Below, piece by piece: positions 1 through 7,544 of a stretch of 15,000 nucleotides of DNA. This DNA comes from Ophryocystis elektroscirrha (Eukaryota > Apicomplexa > Conoidasida > Neogregarinorida > Ophryocystidae). The stretch covers positions 1 to 15,000 of the forward strand of contig JAQIFP010000061.1 of NCBI GenBank assembly GCA_030141585.1, read 5' to 3'. A model generated the notes under the pieces. The model had not been told where the DNA came from. It searched no databases and saw only the letters and a program-made list of their open reading frames with translations. The position numbers were made by a program, and so were the translations under genes. How positions within the stretch are numbered: the first letter of the stretch is position 1; the number at the start of each line of letters is the position of its first letter.

Positions 1-66
1 TATATATATATAAATCTATTTGGGCTTAAAGTATATATATACATATATTTTAAATATACATATATA

Positions 67-109
<43 letters not shown>

Positions 110-113
110 ATAA

Positions 114-147
<34 letters not shown>

Positions 148-230
148 GGGTTTTATGTATATATATATATATATATATGTAAGTATCAAGATTTATATAG
201 GTTACTTACCGTAGCAAATATAAAATGCAG
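1..230 (+). repeat. (TA)n microsatellite, inferred 3' part of an intron of the AP endonuclease gene
   Basis: Almost pure TA dinucleotide runs (about 1-12, 69-105, 119-147 and 158-180) with little else. It ends in an acceptor AG at 229-230, immediately before the first recognisable endonuclease exon. No protein-coding segment is recognisable. The long open frame across the TA run reads as alternating Ile/Tyr, which is what TA repeats give in any frame. Confidence 0.6.
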
Positions 231-1570
231 TGGAAGTTGAACCGCAGCCGGATGGACTAGGAGATCCGGAACTTGATAACGAAGGAAGAGTCCAAACAGT
301 TTGTACAAACTGTTTTTTGCAATAAATTAACAGTGGTGAAATATAAAAATTATGAACCATTTTATTTGGTAAATACGTACGTCGTGAACGCAGGACAAAA
401 CCTAGTAAGACTCTCTTTCAAAATAAATCGTTTTAATCCAGCTTTATTGTAATTTAATAATAATAGCTTTTTATTTGTCTTTCAGTGCTTACTTAACCAA
501 GTTAGAGCAGAAACATCCTGTAATCTGGTCTGGAGACATTAATGTGGCTCATCAAGTAAGGTTATAAAACATAACTACTTTTAAGGAAATCGATATTTGG
601 AACTCTAAAGGAAATCAAAAGTCTGCAGGCCACACCCCTCAAGAAAGGTAATCCAAAAATATAAGCTTAAGTAAAAAAAAAAAAAAAAAAAATTATACTT
701 TTGCTATACCGTATATTTTAATGTCATTCTATATAATATTATATATTAATAATATAATAATTAACATATACATAAAATGATATGACTATGCTAACATATA
801 ATATAAATCTGTTTTATACATATATACATATAATCATAAAATTTTATTATTATTATTATTATTATTATAATATATATAATATCATTTATATTATTATAAA
901 AAAGTTTATTTTGATTAATTGAAAGAGCTGCCTTTGGTGATTTTATTGCGGACGGTTCTTGGGTAGACGTATTTCGACATTTATACCCTGATAAAATACA
1001 ATATACTTATTGGTCTCAACGGTATGTTCTTTGGATTTACATTTCTTTAGAGTGAAGGCCAATACTGTCAATAATAGGGGGTGGCGTTTGGATTATTTTG
1101 TGGCTTCAAAGTCATATTTGCCGTATTGTAAAGACGTCATAACTTACCAAGAGGTCAAGGTATATTAATTCTTGATTATATTTATTATATTTAATATTAA
1201 TTATATATATATAATATATATTATATTAACAATATATATCATATATATATTTATTGTGTATTAGTAATATACGCATTCAGATGCTATTTTAAATAATTTA
1301 TGTATATATTTTGTGTGTAAACATTATTATTTTGTTTATTAGTAGATATTTATGTGTAAGTTACTTTTATTATAACTTCTTACTGTATCAGTGCACTGTT
1401 TTTAGTACTTTTTTTCATTATATAGTAATAAAAAATACTAAACTCAGTTCTGTAAATGTAATTATTGAAAGGGTGTTGGGATTTTATTATAATGCACTCT
1501 TTTTTTTCAGGGAAGTGACCACTGTCCCGTTTTATTATTGATAGAGGAAAAAAAAGAAAGCTCTAATTAA
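231..1570 (+). CDS. AP endonuclease, APE1/ExoIII family (5' end outside window)
   Basis: Class II apurinic/apyrimidinic endonuclease, which cuts the DNA backbone 5' of abasic sites in base-excision repair. The model has seven exons: 231-302, 334-448, 486-555, 586-647, 926-1021, 1051-1159 and 1511-1570. They give the C-terminal 193 residues, ending in TAA. In order they encode DNEGRV, then LVNTYVVNAGQNLVRL (human APE1: TAYVPNAGxxLVRL), SGDINVAH with the catalytic Asp/Asn pair, GNQKSAGHTPQER, DVFRHLYP, RGWRLDYF with the catalytic Asp, and GSDHCP with the catalytic Asp-His. Family assignment rests on this motif order. The N-terminal half, with the first metal-binding Glu, must lie upstream of the window. 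Introns are 31, 37, 30, 278, 29 and 351 nt. From memory, human APE1 has Asn where this protein has Ser in the QKSAG segment. RFC5 starts 83 bp downstream on the same strand. Confidence 0.93.
648..925 (+). other. AP endonuclease intron with (ATT)n and poly-A tracts
   Basis: A 278-nt intron splitting the Arg codon of HTPQER (AG before, A after). It holds an A tract at about 672-690, a run of ATT triplets at about 845-868 and irregular AT repeats. No coding segment is recognisable inside it. Confidence 0.8.
1160..1510 (+). other. AP endonuclease last intron, AT-rich
   Basis: A 351-nt intron between the codons for EVK and GSDHCP, phase 0, ending in a T-rich acceptor just before 1511. The first half is (TA)n-like; the second half is less repetitive. 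An open frame at 1311-1541 runs through the intron into the last exon in a different frame and has no family likeness, so I treat it as chance. Confidence 0.75.
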
Positions 1571-1653
1571 ATATATTTACACTATTTTATTTTTCAGTGC
1601 ATAAAAATTAATATTTACTGTAACGTACCTAATAAAAAATTAAAAGCTGTGTA

Positions 1654-1929
1654 ATGTCAAAAAATATTGAATTGCTTGCACAATTACCGCTGCCATGGGT
1701 ACTTTATATTCAATAAATCAGCACCTCTAGGTGGAAAAATATCGCCCACAAACTTTAAGCGACGTGGTATCTCATGAAGAGCTTATAAAGCCTTGTATAT
1801 ACGCCTTGTCTCTTATATTATATATTTGTAGTGTCCAACTTTTTGGATAGTGGACAATTTCCGCACTTACTTCTTCATGGGCCTCCAGGTATTAATACTA
1901 TACAACATAAATTAAAGTATTTATAATTT

Positions 1930-1976
<47 letters not shown>

Positions 1977-3001
1977 ATATTTTCTTAAAAAGATATTTAC
2001 GTTATTGTATATAACCTTATCATATATATATATATATATATTTATTTGTTTATTTGAAAAAATATATATCTATATATATAATATATTATCACAAACTTAT
2101 ACTTTCTTATGCTAATACATTCTTATTTTTACTCATAAACTGTATATTTTTTGTATATTACAATATAAAACATTATAATATATGATGCAAATCAATTATA
2201 GTATGTATATATCTAAATGTCTACCATAAGTATTATTAGTATATATTTTGTTATATATATATTATATATTTTTTTTTTTTTTTTTTTTTAATAATCTTAT
2301 TCAAATAATATATATATTTATATATATACATATATATCTTTCATGTTATGAATTGAATTAGAATCTAAATTTACAATTATATAGGCACTGGAAAAACTTC
2401 AACTATTCAAGCTATTGCGCGAGTATAAATTGTAATTTGTTACTATTGTTAAGATGTTGTATGGAAAATACTCAAAACAAATGGTGCTGGAACTTAATGC
2501 TTCCGATGATCGTGGAATTGACGTTGTTAGAGACGTTATTAAGCTTTTCGCGGAGACTAAAGCACACCCAATGTAAGCAATTAGAGTGATAGCTTTTTTC
2601 AGGCAAAATGTTCAAACGGACGATCCTAGTATATTTGTTAATAAAAGTTTATGTGTAATTAGAAAAACAACTCTTCAAACTTATTATTTTGGATGAAGCT
2701 GATCAAATGACTAGTGCGGCTCAAATGGCTTTAAGACGAAGTCTGTGAATTTATTATATGCTGCTACATTATATCCGTAATACACTATAATATGTTTCTG
2801 CATACATTTAAAAATGTCTCTACTCAAAATTATACGTAAATAACCTAATTATTATATGTATTAGCAAATATATTCAAATCAACACATTTTTATCTATAGT
2901 AAATACTCAACAACATAAACAAAATATAATAATATAATGAAATAATTATATAATTATATAGTAATATAATAATAGTATTGATAATAATAATTATAATAAT
3001 G

Positions 3002-3040
<39 letters not shown>

Positions 3041-4551
3041 GTATATATATATATTAATAACATAATAACATAATAATATAATAATATAATAATATAATAA
3101 TATAATAATATATATATTTGAAATAACTTTATTCATAGTTATTGAGAAATTTGCTCAACACGTTCGATTTGCTATTATTTGTAACCATGTAAATAAAATA
3201 ACACCTGCCTTACAATCTCGTTGCGCTAAATTTCGGTTTCCACCCTTGAGCTCCATTGATATTGAAAAAAGACTATTAGATATTTGTGAACAAGAAAAGT
3301 ACTAAGTGTGCTCTACTTTAACCATTTTTTAGAGTAAATATAGATCGAGAAGGAATAGAAACTTTGATTGGATTATGTAACGATTTATTATATGCTGAAG
3401 TTTATAATTAGCTCAAGGAGATATGCGAAAAGTTATCAACTCCCTTCAATCCATAGCAATGAGTCACCAAGGGGTAAAAATACTACAAATATATTTCATA
3501 CTTAGAAAATTGATAGAAAAGTTGCATTAGAGAACCTTGGTTTTCCTGTTCCACACATTGTAGATCAAATTATGGAGCTTTTATCTAATTCAACATTTGA
3601 AGTTGCTTTTACAGGTCAGTATATTTTCATAATATCAGCTTTAGGTATCGAAAAAATTATTACAACTAAAAGCTATCATCTTCCTGACATTCTAACCTGT
3701 AAGATAACAATATACTAAAAAAAAAAAATACTTCCTAAGTTAATTAATAAATATATTTATATATACAAATTAGTACATATATATACATATTTATATATAT
3801 ATATAGATATATAGATTCATCTATATAAATATATATATACATATGTATATCCTTAAATATATATATAAATGTATAAATATACATATATTTATATATATAT
3901 ATATATATATATACAAATTAGTATATATATATATTTTTATATATATAGATATATAGATTCATATATATAAATATATATATACATATATATATCCTTACAT
4001 ATATATATCCTTACATATATATATCCTTACATATATATATCCTTACATATATATATCCTTACATATATATATCCTTACATATATATATATAAATGTATAA
4101 ATATACATATATTTATATATATATATGTATATATATATGTATATATATACAAATTAGTATATATACATATTTTTATATATAAAGATATATAGATTCATAT
4201 ATATAAATATATATATACATATATATACCCCTAAATATATAGATAAATGTATAAATATACATATATTTATATATATATTTATATATATATTTATATATAT
4301 AGCTGAAAAGTTACACAAGTATGATTATTATTTGAGCTGCTGTTATGATTAATGTATATATTATTATATTGAAATGGTATATATAAAAAAGTTTTTATTA
4401 TTTTATGTGTAAATATATATATGCAAGTTAACACATTCATATATGAGTACCCTCAGAAGTAATATTTAATTTTGTATATATATATATTTAAAATACGAAT
4501 CTCTATATTTATATATACAAAATTATGTATATATATATACTAATTTGTATA

Positions 4552-4594
<43 letters not shown>

Positions 4595-5069
4595 GTATAT
4601 ATATGTATTAATATATATATTAATAAAAATAATAGTATTGATTATGATAAATTATGTACAATGTTAGATTGGAATTCAAAATTAATTAATAAATCGAAAA
4701 TAAGCTGGCATATATTATTTTTTATTTATGAAATTATGTATAAATAAAAACATTTATTTTTATTTTTAATATAATTAATGGGTTAATCTTTCTTAGGCAT
4801 TTCGGAAAAACTTTTTGTGTTAGATTTACCCATAGAAGCAGTTTGCTTGGCATTTCCCAGATTAGCGACAATTGAGTAATTAAATTAAAATTATAATCAT
4901 TTAATTTAGACATCAACTATCTACAGGAGCTGACGATATGATACAAGTAATAAAATCAATTTTTTTACTAATTTAAATTCAGCTTGCTGCAATAGTGTCT
5001 GTATTTATTGAAATGCGTAATTTATTTTCTAAAGCTCGAATCACACAAAATTCGCATACAAAAATTTAA
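1654..5069 (+). CDS. RFC5: Replication factor C subunit 5 (yeast RFC3), clamp-loader AAA+ ATPase
   Basis: Small clamp-loader subunit. The RFC pentamer opens PCNA and loads it at primer-template junctions. Fifteen exons: 1654-1698, 1731-1794, 1832-1888, 2385-2422, 2454-2572, 2603-2628, 2663-2740, 3139-3298, 3333-3376, 3412-3473, 3506-3614, 3639-3698, 4797-4875, 4910-4946, 4983-5069. They sum to 1065 nt, or 354 residues (human RFC5 is 340). The start is set by [12 protein letters not shown], the family N-terminus. Walker A GPPGTGKT is at about 53-60, the [11 protein letters not shown] motif at about 81-91, Walker B LIILDEAD at about 123-130, sensor-1 Asn in ICNHVNKI at about 158, and the SRC arginine-finger motif at about 169-171. 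The collar domain ends with [21 protein letters not shown] and a short tail. Subtype RFC5 rather than RFC2/4 rests on the N-terminus and the LPDILT...LPIEA...LATIEHQLS alignment. The gene is convergent with POMP, 60 bp between stop codons. Confidence 0.95.
1889..2384 (+). other. RFC5 intron 3, microsatellite-filled
   Basis: A 496-nt intron that splits the Walker A glycine codon between GPPG and TGKT. It contains a long (AT)n run at about 1934-1972, further short TA runs, a T tract at about 2271-2289 and no recognisable exon. Confidence 0.85.
2741..3138 (+). other. RFC5 intron 7 with AAT triplet and 8-bp tandem repeats
   Basis: A 398-nt intron between MALRR and IEKFAQ. It has an (AAT)n block at about 3001-3040 and an array of an 8-bp AATATAAT unit at about 3071-3110. 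The donor is GTCTGT, weaker than the usual GTAAGT/GTATAT type seen here, but the phase and the RRxIEKF alignment fit no nearby alternative. The antisense Tyr-rich open frame at 2954-3136 is only the translation of this repeat. Confidence 0.8.
3765..4302. repeat. Three-copy tandem repeat of about 150 bp
   Basis: Three head-to-tail copies begin with ACAAATTAGTA at 3765, 3913 and 4149. Each continues through GATATATAGATTCAT, a TA-rich stretch, then AAATGTATAAATATACATATAT. Copies 1 and 3 are 148 and about 154 bp. Copy 2 is 236 bp because it carries extra units of a 16-bp repeat. The boundaries at the right end blur into plain (TA)n. Confidence 0.85.
3981..4076. repeat. Six perfect copies of a 16-bp minisatellite unit
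   Basis: The unit ACATATATATATCCTT is repeated six times without change inside the middle copy of the 150-bp repeat. The flanking copies each have a single equivalent (ending CCTT in the first and CCCCT in the third). This marks a recent local expansion. Confidence 0.95.
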
Positions 5070-5129
5070 TAATAATATTATTGTACCAACGATCAATTTT
5101 AATTTTATACATAAATAAAAAATAAACGT

Positions 5130-5777
5130 TTAGCATAAATCGTAGCCAAGTCTTTTCTCGATTAATTGATGCTCGTTTAAATTGGGAAATTGCACTTCCG
5201 GTTCAACAACTAAACATAAAAATTTATAAAATAAAAGTTGAATAAATTGCTTTTTTCTTTGAAATTACCGTTCAAATAATCCTCTATTTCGAATGTGTCA
5301 TCTTTATTCATCAAAATGTCTAAACTTAGCAGTGATGAGGGAAGTGGTGCCAATCGTCTTGATTGAGACACCATAATGCGCTCTCGTACTAATTGGAAAG
5401 GAGCGTGAAAACCATATAAAATTTGTTTCATTCGTAAGCTTTCTAGTTCTCTTTTGGTCATCGCAGCCTAAATTAGTATATTGCATTATTATCTCTGCTT
5501 GTAATTTCCATTATACATTAAACTTAAACATATAGTATCAAATAAACACTATGTACAATTATATGAATGTGTAAATTATTAAATTTAACTAAATCATTAT
5601 TATTATTATTATTATTATTAATAATTTATATGTATATATAATAATCTACTATATATATTGCACATATATCTATATTATATACAAAATATATATCTATTAA
5701 ATATATTTATATAAATGTATTCAACATATATGTATATTACATTAAAAATATATATCTATTAAATGTATTATAAATAT

Positions 5778-5817
<40 letters not shown>

Positions 5818-5949
5818 CTTCTGAATAAATTACACCTATAAGTGATTTAGGTTAAATATATATTTCCACCGAATATATATTATATTTATATATATATATA
5901 TATATAATATATTTGGTAGTAAGCCATATATGTGAAGCATTTTCAGTAG

Positions 5950-5997
<48 letters not shown>

Positions 5998-6484
5998 CTT
6001 CTGAGTAAATTACACCTATAAGTGATTTAGGTTAAATATATATTTCCACCAAATATATATTATATTTATATATATATATATATATAATAAATTTATAATA
6101 ATTTTGTGCCTTGAAGTGTATTGCAATATTATTAAAAACGTACATCTAAGTGCTAATAATTAGCTTTAAATATTTAATACAACAATTAAAGGTAGCAAAT
6201 GATTGAATTAATGCACTATTTCAAATAAATAATTTTATTTAAACTTATAGACGTATTTAATAAGTAAAATAGTGTAAGTAAATAATTGGCATAAGAGAAA
6301 ATTATAAATTATATATAAAGCGTACAATTTAGCAATTAATTGTTACTTTGGAATGAAATTGAAAAATAGGATTTGCAGCGTCACTTTGACTCAAATTTTT
6401 TGCAAATTCCCCGTCGTATAAAGAAGTATTGGGAAATTTACTTGATAACTTTTGAGAATTGTCATATTCTAAAGAACTATCCAT
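5130..6484 (-). CDS. POMP: Proteasome maturation protein POMP/UMP1
   Basis: Chaperone of 20S proteasome assembly. It joins half-proteasome intermediates and is degraded as the first substrate. Three exons on the minus strand (6484-6347, 5467-5269, 5209-5130) give 138 residues; human POMP has 141. Exon 1 encodes MDSSLEYD... then LYDGEF and ANPIFQFHSK, at the places of human LLRKGF and the HPLE segment. Exon 2 encodes LYGFHAPFQL (human QGLFAPLKL), SRRLAPLPSSLLSLDIL (human QRLPFLSSSNLSLDVL) and FEIEDYLN (human FEDILN). Exon 3 encodes PNLNEHQLIEKRLGYDLC (human PHLMVEYKLGLL). Introns are 879 nt (phase 0) and 59 nt. The C-terminal part is strong; exon 1 is assigned by position, phase and size. The frame stays open for about 14 codons upstream of the chosen ATG, so a longer N-terminus from another exon is possible. 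Confidence 0.88.
5468..6346 (-). other. POMP intron 1, 0.9 kb, AT-rich with duplication
   Basis: Read on the minus strand, this runs from a GTAACA donor after FQFHSK to a TTTAG acceptor before AAMTKRE. It contains an (ATT)n run at about 5596-5620, several (TA)n runs and a 180-bp-spaced direct duplication. No other exon is recognisable on either strand. Confidence 0.75.
5780..6089. repeat. Two direct copies of a ~130-bp element, 180 bp apart
   Basis: The second copy follows the first at an offset of exactly 180 bp, for example TTCTTCTGAATAAATTACAC at 5815-5834 and its counterpart at 5995-6014. The non-repetitive core of about 55 nt (5815-5870) differs at only two positions in the second copy (A to G, and G to A), and both flanks are (TA)n. 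The unique spacer, about 5911-5955, is not duplicated. Confidence 0.9.
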
Positions 6485-6538
6485 TGCGCCTGGAATATCA
6501 GGCTCGTTTCGTATGGTTACTGTGCGTTATTAAAAATA
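6485..6538. promoter_or_regulatory. 54-bp divergent spacer between POMP and PP2C
   Basis: This is all the DNA between the two opposed start codons, so it must hold both core promoters or both 5' leaders unless transcription starts inside a neighbouring coding sequence. It is visibly richer in G and C than the other spacers here. It includes an imperfect dyad at 6489-6502 with CCTG/CAGG arms and ends in an A/T-rich stretch before the PP2C ATG. No motif I can name. Confidence 0.5.
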
Positions 6539-7435
6539 ATGGGTGTGTATTTAAATAAGCCGGTAACAGACAAAGTAAGCTTTATCTATAATATATATGT
6601 ATAGGAATCTTATGATGGGGGTAATTTTCCTCAATGTACCACACGCTACGGTTTGACTGCTATGTATGACATACATAGACCTTTTTTTTTTTTTTTTTTT
6701 CTTTGCTCAATAGTAAAATTTTCATAATATTTTCCTCAGGCAAGGATGGAGAATATACATGGAAGACTCTCATTTCACTGACCCAGAGTTTTATGTTGAC
6801 TCTCTTAAAATGACTATAGGTCTATTTGGAGTATTTGATGGTAAATAGAATTATTTAAAAAGTTTGTTACTTATTCTTATGATTAATTATATTTATTAAT
6901 ACAATGGTCAATATACACGGTTACATGTCTACATGTGAATATGTATATATACATGTATAATCCATATATATATATTAATGCTTTTTATGTAAAAAAAATA
7001 ATTATTTATAAATATAATATTTTAATTAACTCCCACCTGTACAAACACATTAATTTACGTTATTTATTTAACTCAAATAATTTTTTTACCAGGGCATGGC
7101 GGGCCCGCAGTCTCCAAATGGGTCACCAACAACTTTGACCGTATAGTTAAAGAGGAAATTCGTAAAACTAAAGAAAATTTTGAAAAACAAATTATTTCTT
7201 CAAAATCGCCGTAAGTAATTTATTAAATAAAAATCAAATAGAGATTTGCCAATTCACGTATCCATAATTTGTGAAAGCTTAAAACGCAGCTTTTTAAGGG
7301 TTGACGAGGAACTTGTTACAGAAAAAAGCAGAGGAGAACTAAAAATTATTCATGATCTTGCAGAAGTAGGTTTCACAAAAAAAAAATTACCAGATATATA
7401 CACTCTTTATAATTTAATAATAACACTTTATAATT

Positions 7436-7470
<35 letters not shown>

Positions 7471-7504
7471 GTATAGATTTATGAATATATATTAGCAATA
7501 TATA

Positions 7505-7544
<40 letters not shown>

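Larger units (their letters stand above)
3699..4796 (+). other. RFC5 intron 12, 1.1 kb of TA-rich repeats
   Basis: The longest intron in the window (1098 nt), splitting the codon after LPDILT and rejoining at [11 protein letters not shown]. The join gives ungapped spacing against human LHDILT...VDFP. It contains the nested tandem array described separately (3765-4302) and then about 400 nt of TA runs mixed with non-repetitive AT-rich sequence. I see no exon in it. A possible short one after the acceptor-like site near 4302 is unnecessary and soon hits a stop. Confidence 0.85.

Noticed and set aside
20..214. Open frame of 64 aa rich in Ile and Tyr
   Set aside because: It is the translation of a (TA)n run. 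Any TA repeat is open as Ile-Tyr, and the segment reads as intron before the first endonuclease exon.
2954..3136. Minus-strand Tyr-rich 60-aa open frame
   Set aside because: It comes entirely from AAT-type triplet and 8-bp repeats inside RFC5 intron 7.
3981..4076. Regular 16-bp direct repeats resembling a CRISPR array
   Set aside because: The copies abut without spacers, are TA-rich, and lie in a eukaryotic intron. This is a minisatellite.
4303..4352. Possible extra RFC5 exon reading [10 protein letters not shown]
   Set aside because: It follows an AG and is in phase, but it soon meets a stop and has no good donor. Joining 3698 directly to 4797 gives perfect spacing to human RFC5.
4734..4916. 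Minus-strand 60-aa open frame
   Set aside because: It is the antisense of RFC5 exon 13 and flanking introns; the plus-strand exon explains it.
6373..6558. Plus-strand 61-aa open frame upstream of PP2C
   Set aside because: It is the antisense of POMP exon 1 plus the divergent spacer. The minus-strand reading has the better family fit.
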